Source: Conoideocrella luteorostrata (lineage: Eukaryota; Ascomycota; Sordariomycetes; Hypocreales; Clavicipitaceae). From it: a stretch of DNA of 64,000 bases. The stretch lies in the NCBI GenBank assembly GCA_032433595.1, contig JASWJB010000005.1, forward strand, positions 289,182 through 353,181. The letters are read 5' to 3'. The position numbers and the translations under genes are program-made. Under the pieces are notes generated by a model. It searched no databases, was not told where the DNA came from, and saw nothing but the letters and a program-made list of their open reading frames with translations. Positions within the stretch are counted from its first letter, which is position 1. Each line of letters starts with the position of its first letter. This document shows, piece by piece, positions 1 through 10,248 of this stretch.

Positions 1-804
1 TCCGAGAAAGCTACACAGCTTGACATGAACCCATCGCAAATGCTGTATCATCTATCGTCTGAAACCCGGAAACACTGAGTGCCTAAAACATTCCTGGCAC
101 AACCAATTGAGTCGTTCAAGCCAGTTGACGACGTGTTCCAAAAACGCGATCGCCCGGCCCTTTGACCGCCGTTTCCGCTTCTTCCCGCAACCTTCAACCG
201 GTGTGGTGACAAGTAGTGTATTGTCTCTTGTCTTGGCTAAAGTATCCAAACCTACCGTCTCCTCACTTCGTCATCAGATACGCACAAGGAATGCGGATGA
301 CTGTCGCGAGCTCTTGGGCCAAGATTTGTAAGTATCCGCAAGTGTATGGCCGACGGAATTTAGGCAAGCAGTGTTCCCCGGAGCATTGATCGATGCGCTG
401 GGTCTCACCCAGGAAGTCTTTTTGTCCTCATCTAACGACTCTTTTGTGGATGCAGCGAGTCTTCTGGCATGCCCCTTAACTCCTTACATATGAGTACCAC
501 AGTTAAACATATTGAGGCGATGTCTTTCTCGCTCAGCTGTTTCAGTTTACGTACCTCACGGATCTCACTAATTGCCCGTGCATGAGTTACACGGTACGGC
601 TTTTGTGAGGTGACTGTGAAAATAATGGGTTGAAGTCCTGCCCTCAAAGAAATTATTAAATAACTCGTATAATGAGCAGATTCTTGTTTCTTGGAAGAAT
701 TTTTCTTCTGTTCGTTATTGCATTTAAAATAACCTCGCAGACACAAGTTAAACAGTCACTTTCGTTCTCCATACCAACCTACTTTTTCCTCAACCCATTT
801 CGCA
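1..804. other. Intergenic, no supported gene
   Basis: Short open frames occur on both strands but none has a recognisable domain, good start context or plausible splice structure. The last ~60 bases before 805 are pyrimidine-rich, as is common just upstream of fungal start codons, and probably belong to the promoter or 5' leader of the hydrophobin gene. Confidence 0.5.
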
Positions 805-1258
805 ATGGTCTCATTCAAAGTTTCTATTGCGTCCGCCACTCTCACCACAGCCCTTGCTGCATTTCGTGGACAAGGAGATAGCAAGGCCCATCACGATCAC
901 ATTCAAACTCTTGGTGACGCCGCCGCCCTGTGTGGAAACCATCAAGTGATTTCCTGCTGCAACAATGGAAACAGTGCTGGAACCGCGCTGGACGGCTTTC
1001 TAGGCGGAAATTGCAGCCCTATGGACCTGAGCGGCCTCGGTAAGCACGCTTTTGTTCGCTTGCGGTATCAATGGCCAACTAACGGCAGTACGCAGCATTT
1101 GATGTTCCCATCAGCACCGCTTGCGCCAATTTGGTTGCCTGCTGCATCGGTGATCAAAACGTAAGACGACTTCTCATACGGCTATCGTACGTTTTCGTAC
1201 TCTGCTAAAATAGAATTAGGGTCTTCTAAACCTGGCATGCACCAACATAAACTTGTAA
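805..1258 (+). CDS. Class I hydrophobin, three exons
   Basis: Predicted small secreted amphipathic protein that self-assembles at air-water interfaces and coats spores or hyphae. I infer exons 805-1039, 1096-1160 and 1220-1258 with GT..AG introns of 56 and 59 bp; phases fit and the product is 112 aa. The N-terminus (MVSFKVSIASATLTTALAAF) reads as a signal peptide. All eight hydrophobin cysteines appear in order only after splicing: C-x7-CC-x17-C-x17-C-x5-CC-x11-C, which fits class I spacing. The last Cys lies in exon 3 (LACTNINL). An unspliced reading loses the second half of the motif. Neighbours are repeats, so no operon-like context. Class I versus class II rests on spacing alone, and subfamily cannot be judged. 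Confidence 0.88.
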
Positions 1259-1345
1259 TTACGATCTCTAGTTGCGTAAAACATAGTCTAGTAGAATATA
1301 GCTACGCAAAGAGGGTTTCAAGCCTGGCCCAACTTTATCGAGTAT

Positions 1346-1649
1346 TGTTGAGAGACGAATGTTTTTCTTCAGAAATATCAGAGCCACAGAAAGCTAGATT
1401 AGCGAGGACTGGCACATGAAGAGGTTGGCAGACGCTGGGAGTTCGATATCCTTGCCTGAGAAGATTAATTTGAGGGATTCTGAAGTGAGGAAGAGATTTA
1501 TAAATAAAAGGATTAAAGGTCCTTTAGGAAGGTCAGATTTATATCCAGAAAGACATCGTTATTAGTCGATTCTATCAATTCAATTGAATCCTTCTATTTC
1601 GGCCAGTTTCCACTGTCGCAAGTTGCTCATGAATGCTGATAACGCAACA
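1346..1649 (+). mobile_element. Divergent solo LTR
   Basis: A 304-bp segment begins TGTTGAGA and ends ATAACGCAACA, the same terminal TGTTG..CAACA signature and length as the two well preserved LTRs at 5527-5828 and 7450-7751. The 3' third (CT-rich stretch, then GTTGCTCATGAATGC..) aligns by eye with them; the centre is diverged. Flanking pentamers (agtat / aaatt) do not match, so the target duplication has decayed or the 5' boundary is off. No internal retroelement coding region adjoins it. Confidence 0.6.
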
Positions 1650-2018
1650 AAATTAGTCAACCATGGTATGTTGGACAATGTATCATTTGGCAAAATGCTC
1701 TCCAGAACTCACCTTCACAGGCTAGGACAGCTCTCTAGGCTAGCCTTGAAACAATAAACTAACACTCCGTGCGTCGCGTCACTATCTCATTTGTACGATC
1801 AGACCTAGGGTACTCACGCGCCTAATTGTGAAAATCTGGTTAATAATCAGGGCAAGTGGATCTCCGCAAGATAAAAACACATTCTGTAACAAAAATTGAC
1901 AATGATTCTGATTTCTCTATCGGTTGGTGTAAGAGTGACCTCGAGCCGGAAGGCGACTATAAAAACTCTTATACCTGATTTGCTTTTGTCTTAATCCCTG
2001 AGGTAGCCATATTAATGG

Positions 2019-2508
2019 ATGACAAAAACCCCTCACCGCGATCATTCGAATTCCAAAGGCATGTGCGAGCCTCGAGATTACCGTGCTGTCATACCAATGA
2101 ATGGAAGCATGGAATCCAAGCTGAAGGAGACGACCACGACAACATTCTTCACAGATGATCTAGATTCTTTAGCGGTTGTTAGCCCGAGCGAAGCCATACA
2201 TGCCGTGCTGGGGGACCATCGGGCTCGTGCCGAGTTGTTGAACAATCTGGGAACTTGACTTCCTGATGAATGCTGGGAGCCAAAAAGGCGACCTCGATGA
2301 GGCCATTCGAACTGCACGAGACGCTGTGCACGCGATGCCGACAGATCACCCAGACCATGCCGAATATTTGTGCAACCTCGGGGTTCGAAGATACTTGGCA
2401 GTGAAAATATGTCTTCCGCCAATCTGGGATTTCCGTCGTACCTTGTTGAAGTCATCCAATTCGATAGTTTCCTATTCCTCTATTTATCGGTTGTGGAAGG
2501 ATTTTTGA
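2019..2508 (+). pseudogene. TPR-repeat protein remnant
   Basis: Two adjacent frames carry pieces resembling the tetratricopeptide repeats found at the C-terminus of fungal NB-ARC/NACHT (STAND) and CHAT proteins: RARAELLNNLG in the first frame, then GDLDEAIRTARDAV followed by DHPDHAEYLCNLGVR in the second. The switch of frame near 2258-2266 and the stop before it break the gene. Nothing upstream resembles a nucleotide-binding domain, so only about one and a half repeats survive. I see no intron that would repair the frame. A decayed fragment is far likelier than a functional short gene. Confidence 0.55.
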
Positions 2509-3781
2509 AGCTATTCACAAGTATTGTGTCTTGCGACTAGTTTGTTAGTCTGACTTCTATTGTTGTACAGAACGTGGCTTTTTTTAGCTTCCGAGTAATC
2601 TGGGAATTTTCAAGGCTGTAAGCACAATATTAGCTAGCGCTTGAGGCAGATTTTCTGGCGTTGGGTTGAACTATGAAATAGCGGAACTCAGGGCATTCAA
2701 GAGAAAAAGAGCTCAAGGAATTAAATAACGACATCAGAATTTATTAGTTATTACAGTCACTATTAATTGAAGCTATTGTGACCCAATTCCTTACGTAGAT
2801 TGCTGTTCGGACCAACAGTTGCAGAAGTCCCCAGGGGAAAGCGGGTCTGACAATACAGTAACTGTGTCTCTCCGGAATCTACGAAATATATAACAGAACA
2901 GTAGCTATAGCTCTTTAGCTATACAAATGACTAATTTGCACAGCGCTGAGTCAGGTCTCTGGGCACTGACTAGCTCGCATAGTTCGTTGAGTCAGGTCTC
3001 TGGGCACTGACTACTAGCTCGCATAGCTCGTTGAGTCAGGTCTCTGAGCACAGACTAGCTTGCATAAATCCAAGCTTGCATTAATCTTATCCCTCAGTTA
3101 ATAAACAAGGCAACCAAAAAAGCTTAAAAATATCCTTATTAGCCGCTAAAATGTAGCCATAAGTGTCCACTTCTTCCAAATCACGTGAGGATTAATTTCG
3201 TCGTTTTCTTCTTGTTTTATAGAGAGCAGAGCCAGCTATTAGAAGCCAGGCAACATTACAAATTCAAAACAGCTTCTAAGGGAAGCACTAGGACTACCTA
3301 TAAAGCCCTCTATGCTTAAACTAGAAGTGATTTAGTAATTTAGATAATAAACTCGGTAGCCTCTGCAGGTCAGACTCAAATAAGGTCTAATCCTCCCCAG
3401 CTTTAGTTTGTGCATGCACTAACACTGAGCTAGCTATTTAGTTTGGCACATAGTGACATATATTGTTATGCTTGAAATCCGAACCCCAGTGAGCTAAGTT
3501 AAATTTCTAGATTAATGTGCAAATTAAGAGTGAGACTTGGCATGTCTACTTTCGGCCGTGAACTGTTAGAACTGACCGCATTAGTCCATAATAATCAGGC
3601 CGTTTTAAATAGAGCCGAGCTATATAACAGTTGCACCCTTGCTGGCATGTATACAGAGTAAAACGGTCTCTCCTGTGATGACTCGTGTTAATTATACATC
3701 ATCAAGAAGCTTGGAACCCCTATAGACTGAAAATTTTATTGTTGAGTATACTGTCGCAGCATTATTATATCCGCACATAAA
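2509..3781. other. AT-rich intergenic region
   Basis: No open frame of note. It contains the tandem repeat at 2948-3071, small A/T-rich palindromes (for example around 2905-2925) and sequence that looks like eroded repeats. Confidence 0.5.
2948..3071 (+). repeat. Three-copy tandem repeat with TGAGTCA cores
   Basis: Three direct units of about 41, 44 and 39 bp start at 2948, 2989 and 3033, each opening with GAGTCAGGTCTCTG and continuing to a CTCGCATAG-type tail. The second unit has a 3-bp insertion and the third has several substitutions. With the preceding T each unit contains TGAGTCA, the core bound by Gcn4/CPC1 and AP-1-type bZIP factors. Whether these are functional sites is unknown; the nearest downstream start codon is ~800 bp away. 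Confidence 0.85.
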
Positions 3782-3788
3782 TATAAAG
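3782..3788 (+). promoter_or_regulatory. Probable TATA box of the subtilisin gene
   Basis: TATAAAG lies 79 bp upstream of the ATG at 3867, with CT-rich sequence between them, a usual arrangement in filamentous ascomycete promoters. Confidence 0.5.
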
Positions 3789-3866
3789 AGGCTATTTCTC
3801 TCTAGAATACTCCAACTAAAGCACCAAGAAAGTTCTAGATCGTGCACTCCATCCTCCCATTCCATC

Positions 3867-5398
3867 ATGAAGCTGTACTGGTTGCTTGGAGGGACTTACC
3901 TCTCAAACTGCATGGCAGCATCGCTTCCCCCCCACCCTGAAACCGACATCACTGCCACGCCGAACAATTCCACTTCCAACGAACAAAAACCTGCCGCTAA
4001 GCCGTCTGGTGGCTCTTTAATCTCGCAGCAGAATGCGCCCATCGGGCTCGTCCGTTTGTCGCACAACTCGATCCAGAATGCCACAACCTACGAATATGAC
4101 AAGTCGGCTGGTGAGGGCATCACGGTTTACGTGCTGGATGGGGGTATCTGGCACTCACACAAGGAATTTGAAGGGCGCGCCACTTTCGGTAAGAAGTTTA
4201 ATGAGGATCCAGGCGTAAGTGTATTCCTACAGGCTGCTGGGAGCCCCGTCCTTCTATGACACCGTTTTTGCTGAATTGGGGCACATAGACAGAAGACTAT
4301 GATGGCCACGGCACTCATATTGCCGGAATTATTGGCGGTGTCACTTTTGGTGTTGCTAAGAAAGTCAAAATTATCTCCGTTAAGCTTGACAATAATGCAA
4401 CCCAAATGATGCAAGCCGCGGACTTTGTTCTCGAAGACGTAAAGAAGCGGCAAATTCAAGGCAAAGCGGTTGTGAGCATGTCAATGCATCAGCGCGCCTC
4501 GGATGAACTTGATAAGAAGTTTCGAGAGCTCACGGAGGCAGGAGTTGTTTGCGTAGTTAGCGCCGGCAACAATGGTGTAAGTGGATCCTTGTTGACGAAC
4601 TCTGCGCGAGAGTGCTACCCCTTAGATAAGGTTACGAGCAACAACACTAACTGCGAGGCAAAATTTCCAGGCTGATGCAGGGAAGTTCTCTCCTGGAAGA
4701 GACCCTAGCGTGATTACCGTGGCAGCGATAGATGCTAAAAATGATATTACCTGGGAGCATTCGAACTATGGTGCTGCAGTAGACATCTGGGCTCATGGCG
4801 TCCTTGTTAAAAGTGCTTCAGGTGCAAATGATGCATCAAGGATCGACAGTGGCACAAGTCAGGGTACATACCTTATTCTCTCTTCCTCTCTTGTTCCCCC
4901 TTCTGCTTTTTAACGCCCCCTTTGTCCTTTTATCGCTCTTCCATCTCCCTTGTCAACCTAATTGTTTGAGACCTACGAGTTGCAAGTTAAAGGCTAACCG
5001 ATGTGGCAGCCACCCCGCAAGTCGCCGGTCTCGCTGCGTACATCATGGCACTTGAGGGCATAACTAAACCGAAAGAAGTGGCCGATCGGCTGAAACTTCT
5101 GGCCAAGCAAAGTGGTGCTACTGCCTGGTGGATGAATGAACCAAAAACGACCACGCTCATTGCATCAAATGGTGCAGATAAAATTCCACTCAAAAATACC
5201 AAGCCTCCCAAGATTCCTTGGAGCTGGGGTAGTTTTCGTTGCCTTTTCCGGGCCAGCGATGAGTATTGTGGCACTTCAACATACTGTGATGCCTTTAAGC
5301 AAGGGTCGGAACGAAACAGAAGCCGTTTCTTTAGAGATGAGCAGGAGTGCTTGAGTGCTCACGAACCCAAGCCCCCATCTCCAGCCGGGGCGTCCTGA
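3867..5398 (+). CDS. Subtilisin-like serine protease (S8, proteinase K type), four exons
   Basis: Predicted secreted or vacuolar endopeptidase of family S8A. Exons 3867-4214, 4289-4576, 4671-4863 and 5010-5398 join in frame (introns 74, 94 and 146 bp) to give 405 aa. The catalytic triad is complete: Asp91 in VYVLDGGIW, His123 in DGHGTHIAG, Ser275 in SGTSQATPQVAG, the last motif created across intron 3. The oxyanion Asn is in SAGNNG (N210). QQNAPIGLVRLS at ~54-65 matches the start of the mature proteinase K domain, so the I9 inhibitor prodomain (~80-100 aa) that normally precedes it is missing. A weak hydrophobic N-terminus may be a signal peptide. The usual Thr after the catalytic Asp is Gly. 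A Cys-containing basic C-terminal extension follows residue ~330. Confidence 0.85.
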
Positions 5399-5526
5399 TT
5401 GCATTTTATAAAATAGGGGCTCATACTTGAGAATTAAGAAGGTAGTTGTAAATTTGTAGTATATACTACGAGTACTACTAGTAGTAGTAGTACTCTTACT
5501 AACGTACCAAGGGTCCGCAATATTAC

Positions 5527-5828
5527 TGTTGAGATTAGAGTGGCACCTTCGGAAGGTCCCGATGCCTCGTATTAGCTAGATTCGTACGATAGTGGAAGAA
5601 GGTGGCATGATGCTAAGGAATATAGGCCTGAGGCACCTGAATTCCAGGGAATTTCACGGTCGCTGAAGGTCTATAAAGAAGGGTCACGATGCCCGTCAGA
5701 GGGTATTATTCAAGTCAGAACATCATCAATCAATATCACTACTTGCACTCTCAAATATATCTATTCTGCCTAATTCCACTGTTGCCAACTTGCTCCTTCC
5801 CTCACTAATGAAGGCACATAACGCAACA
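5527..5828 (+). mobile_element. Solo LTR, forward orientation, with target duplication
   Basis: A 302-bp element starts TGTTGAGATTAG and ends CATAACGCAACA, giving the TG..CA ends of a retrotransposon LTR. It is flanked by the direct 5-bp duplication ATTAC (5522-5526 and 5829-5833). No internal gag/pol region follows, so it is a solo LTR left by recombination. It is ~96% identical to the reverse complement of 7450-7751. It inserted ~130 bp downstream of the subtilisin stop codon and could affect its 3' end. Confidence 0.9.
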
Positions 5829-5833
5829 ATTAC

Positions 5834-7444
5834 ACTATGACATGTGCTTTTCGTCCGTGCGCTATCTAGAAGAATCATAGTGCCTTAAGTGTGAAGAAAT
5901 AAAAGGAAAGAATTAAAGATTTCTCGTCACACCCATTGCCATCAGCTCTGCAAGTCGTCCTATGTCGGATCAATGGTCGAAGGAAGCGCGGGACGGAAGT
6001 ATCTTCGGCTTTCGGCATGATGACCTACTTAGCCCTGCATGCAAGACTAGCTGGTCTGTGCAATCATACCACATCTTAATATTGCATAAGTAGAGGCGTA
6101 ACATTTACACTGCAAAACAGGGACTATTTCACTGGTTTGGAAAATTATCTAGGGTTAGTTCCAGGACTTATTGTATTGATAAAATTGCCTTAATTGCCTT
6201 TATTTATCCCTGTTCTAACCCTCCTATATAAGTTGTATTTTTACTTGTATTTTTGCACGCTTTTCCTTACCCTCACGCTTAAGACAAAGTCCTAGAATAG
6301 GCTCCTCCTTCTTGTTCCTTCTTGCTTTCTTTGAAGGCGTTTTCTTAATTTCATCCTTCGGCTTGGGTGCACAGACTTGATCTCCTTGGCAGCCTCATTA
6401 AGGCGTGTCTGCAATTGGTTAAGCTGCGTCACTATACCCTCTATTTGGCGCATCTGCTCTTTCGAGCTATCTAGTAACTGCATGGATATTATCGGCCATG
6501 CTACTTTTCTGCATTAGCCTACATAGCTGGTTGGTTACGTCACTCATACCTTATTGTGTCAGCGCCGTCGCTGCATCCATCCGAACTTGAAAGTGCTCTT
6601 CATCCACTTGCTCTATAACATCTTGAACCACTTTCTTGATCATATTGCGTGATTGAAAAAGCAGTGCACATAGATCTAACGAGCCATGATTAGCGAATTT
6701 TGACCACGTGGACTGAGTTGTATGTCTACTGACCACCAGTGCTTGCTTCTATTGCTCTGTTTTAGTATAGCTCCCCGTATCTTAAGTAGTCTCAGTGACT
6801 CCACAGCCTCATTATATCCTGTATCACTATGATAAAAGGGCAAGACACGCACTGTAAATGTGTTTTTAAGAGATAAAAGGGATAAAGGAACATAGGAAGA
6901 GACACTGGTGAATCCAGTCCTTATAAATACCCATCTCTTGGACCCAACTGAGCACGTACTACGTCAATTGGTGCCATTGCAATTCGGACCCCGCCGGCGA
7001 CCATCGATACTTACTCATCTTGGAACTCTTCAAATTGATGCTCCGTGAAACAGTCCTGACTTAGGTAAGTACGTGTCAAATAAAGTCGCGACAAGGAAAT
7101 TGTTTCATGAACGACTTTTTGCGACTCCATTGGTTCACCGATTTCCCGCTTTGGCATTTAGATTAGCTTTGACGACTGTTAGCTATTCCAATTACTTCCG
7201 TTAGCAACACATAAGCAAAGCATAAGCAAGGGCAGCTTATGGTTAAAAGCCTAAGAACTGACGTTTTCCGAGGGTCCCACGGGATCGAGACCTCAGAAAA
7301 TGAACCTTTGGATAATTCATCTGTCATTTCACAGCTTCCTACATATCCCCGGGCGGCTCACCGCAGGCAGCGTAGTAACCGCCGATGAGAGCCAAGACTC
7401 CAAGAGCACCGAAAAAAGAATGTTGATAGAACCGTCAATCGAGG
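5834..7444. other. Intergenic between two solo LTRs
   Basis: No supported gene. Minus-strand frames at 6292-6483 and 6551-6736 encode Gln/Glu/Lys-rich helical peptides but have no start, splice or family support; they may be relics of a mobile element or of an unknown gene. The sequence is not related to a recognised retroelement internal region. Confidence 0.4.
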
Positions 7445-7449
7445 TCATG

Positions 7450-7751
7450 TGTTGCGTTATGTGCCTTCATGAGTGAGGGAAGGAGCAATTTGGCAACAGT
7501 GGAATTAGGCAGAATAGATATATTTGAGAGTGCAAGCAGTGATATTGATAGATGATAGTCTGACTTGAATAATACCCTCTGACGGGCATCGTGATCCTTC
7601 TTTATAGACCTTCAGCGACCGTGAAATTCCCTGGAATTCAGGTGCCTCAGGCCTACATTCCTTGGCATCGTGCCACCTTCTTCCACTATCGTACGAATCT
7701 AGCTAATTCAAGGCATCGGGACCTTCCGAAGGTGCCACTCTAATCTCAACA
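7450..7751 (-). mobile_element. Solo LTR, reverse orientation, with target duplication
   Basis: A 302-bp reverse-complement copy of the LTR at 5527-5828, beginning TGTTGCGTTATG and ending CTAATCTCAACA on the plus strand. It is flanked by its own 5-bp duplication TCATG (7445-7449 and 7752-7756). About a dozen substitutions separate the pair, several of them C/T or G/A. The insertion sits ~120 bp upstream of the ATG at 7871 and just upstream of a TATAAAA at 7772-7778, so it may have altered that gene's promoter. Confidence 0.9.
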
Positions 7752-7870
7752 TCATGAGAACCACTCATTTTTATAAAAGACCGTAGGTTCTCTTAATATA
7801 AACGACTCAATCATCAATTTGACTTCTTTAGCTCATAACTTTACCGTCATTCACCTTCCATTCGCTCAAC

Positions 7871-8742
7871 ATGAAGTCCTTCAACATCGCAGTCATCCTT
7901 ACTGGATTGGCCATGGCCTCCGCCGCCACCGTTCCAACCGCTCGCGACGTAGCAGATGGTCTCTACCAGGTCATGACCGACGCCGTCGGACACATACATC
8001 AATTTCACCGCTTACGATTTTGGCAGTGTCAGTCCCGTTGTGGATGCTCGCTCCCTGGAGAAGCGTCGCGAGGGATGCGGCCCCAGCTCTGCGAGTGTCG
8101 GTGAAGTCGATCGGGCTAATGCGTATCTCATCAACAGCTTTGGAGGAGACAATGTTTATTTGAACAAGAGTACTTGGTCCTATCTAAGTTCTCGAAGATG
8201 TGTCCTGCCCTGTTTATGCTTAATCAGCTTCCACACTTTACTTGAGGAGACTGTTGACGTGGGCTAATTGGCTCTGGCAGTGCGTTCGAGGCAATTTTGT
8301 GTCGTTCATTTGCCCGTACAGCAATGGGTATAAGCCCAACGCTAGCGTCAAGTGCACATGGTCCTATGTCAAGAGTCGCTGTAGTCCAAACAAGATGAGG
8401 TATGTGTTGGAATTGGCACGAAAGGTTCAGATATGTTCGCATTGATGGGACGAGATGTATTACTGTGATGATGGAGGAGGAATTCCTCGTCTGACAACCC
8501 TGTCTAAATCCCCCTATTAACACCCCTATAATCTAAGACACTTTCGTCCTGAATTCCTGCCTTAGGCCCAGAGGCCCCGTAACCTTTCTCTCACAGCCCG
8601 TGTATCCACACATCCGGTCCACACACACACCCGTGTGATCCAACAGTATGCCCAGGTTTCGGATGGACAGAGCGATTGGACTGCTGGGTTTGCTGTTAAG
8701 ACAGACAACTTTTGCACTCCTACCTTCAAGTTTGGTAGTTAA
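7871..8742 (+). pseudogene. Small secreted protein gene, disrupted
   Basis: The ATG at 7871 opens a clear signal peptide (MKSFNIAVILTGLAMASA) and a coding-like run to ~7993. There the frame shifts; the neighbouring frame continues with NFTAYDFGSVSPVVDARSLE and EGCGPSSASVGEVDRANAY. Later pieces, FVSFICPYSNGY with KCTWSYVKSRC, then YVRIDGTRC after a good 5' splice site (GTATGT at ~8400), and finally QVSDGQSDWTAGFAVKT ending in a stop at 8742, lie in different frames and suggest three or more exons. The first shift near 7993 has no convincing intron and looks like a 1-base insertion. It resembles fungal small secreted Cys-containing proteins of unknown function (effector-like). I could not build one clean spliced frame. 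A sequencing error rather than decay is possible. Confidence 0.5.
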
Positions 8743-9065
8743 TTGTGGCAAGGTGTTAGTTGTAGCCTTGAGTAGCGCCGAGGCTGGTTTAATGTACCCC
8801 TTACTTCACTTTGTTTGACTGCCTGTGCTTGACATGGTCAAGTCGCCTAGACCACTTAGCATACAAGAATTTGTCTAGATAATATTGTATATCTATTCAT
8901 AGATTTACCAAAACGGTTCTATTGCTCGGTTGATTCACCCACCACTCCTAGTTCTTTTGTTAAACTCCGCACTGCCAAGATCCGGCCGCTGAAGCGGATC
9001 ACATCACCGAGTTGCGGCAGCGCGATTTTCTGGATCCTTTCGCGCAATTATTATGCTTCGCTAGC
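8743..9065. other. Intergenic
   Basis: Nothing recognisable between the broken secreted-protein gene and the next LTR copy. Confidence 0.5.
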
Positions 9066-9371
9066 TGTATTGAGGCTGATTGGCGGCCGGAGCGTTATTA
9101 ATGAGGCGGGGACATGCTCAATGCCAATCTCGACATCTGGGAGCTAGGCTTCCAATATCATACTAGAAACAAGGAAATCGGGAGGTTTCACAGTCACGAA
9201 GAAGAGGGATAAATTGAAGCATTCCTACGGGTTTGTCGGAAGGGGAATTCGTCATCCATCATCATCGATTATCATCAACTATCATAGTCATTTATTGAAT
9301 TGAATTCATCACTGCCGATTTCTATTGTTGCAAATTGCTCGAACATGCTCATGAAAGCACATAACGCAACA
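9066..9371 (+). mobile_element. Divergent solo LTR
   Basis: A 306-bp segment starts TGTATTGAGG and ends CATAACGCAACA. Its last ~110 bases match the 5527-5828 LTR family (ATTGTTGCAAATTGCTC then TCATGAAAGCACATAACGC). Flanking pentamers ctagc / atagc agree at four of five bases, consistent with an aged 5-bp target duplication. No internal region is attached. Confidence 0.65.
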
Positions 9372-10248
9372 ATAGCACCGTTTTCGTAGCCTCAGGCACT
9401 TGTGTCCTCAACAATTTCACCTCAGCTAGCTATTGATGGCGCTGATATTCCTGACAGAAGCAATTCTCTTCTCAACAGTTATTTATGACCTGCTGGGACC
9501 GGCAGGAATGTTGTCTCAAAGGCATCCCTGATTGTTGTGGCAGATGTGAAAACTCCACCTTTTGCTAAATTCTGCGACACACTAGTGTCAGCTCTCTGAC
9601 CATGAGTTTTTGATTGGACAGAGCAGGGAGAGTGAAACGCGCAATATGGTCGAATAAGGCTGTGCTGACTGACTCCTCACCTTGATTACTTTCTCGAAAT
9701 TGGAACGAGGCGGTCCCAACACGACGCACATACTTCACCAAGACATCACCTTATTCATCGGGCGAGAGCTTGTACAAGATATCTCCAGTACGATGCAGCT
9801 CTATGCAACTGTTAATAAAACGGGCTGAGCATTATTCCCCCCCGCCTTTGGCATGGGTCTCTCTAGGTGGTAGGAGTGACGTATGGGAAGATGCCAGTTT
9901 GTCGGAACTTTAAATTGTTATGAACCAGCCGTCGAAGTAAATAAGGCTGAAGGGCCGCTGTGCCTGACCGCACTATATTTAGCGCTGATACCATGTAGTG
10001 TCAAACGTCGCGCACTGAAATTCAATAAATCTATTGTCCACCTACATCCTGGCCATAACGTTCAACCGCGGAGCATTTGGCTACATTCGGGGCTGTTCCA
10101 TAAGGTAATACATACGAGAGGCTTAATCGAAAACAGACGATTTTTTACCCCGCTCGTTTCTGTTTGTGCGAGGCTTTAATAAGTCAGATCCGATCCTCCC
10201 AATCTCAGCTACTTCATGATATGGCACCACTAGGCTATTGATTCGAAC
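9372..10248. other. Intergenic, upstream of DUF6536 gene
   Basis: No supported gene. The frame at 9883-10179 has no recognisable features. Promoter elements for the gene starting at 10249 are not obvious. Confidence 0.45.

Noticed and set aside
5527..7751. A single ~2.2-kb DNA transposon with 302-bp terminal inverted repeats
   Set aside because: Each 302-bp unit has its own flanking 5-bp duplication and TG..CA ends, and no transposase lies between, so two solo LTRs explain it better.
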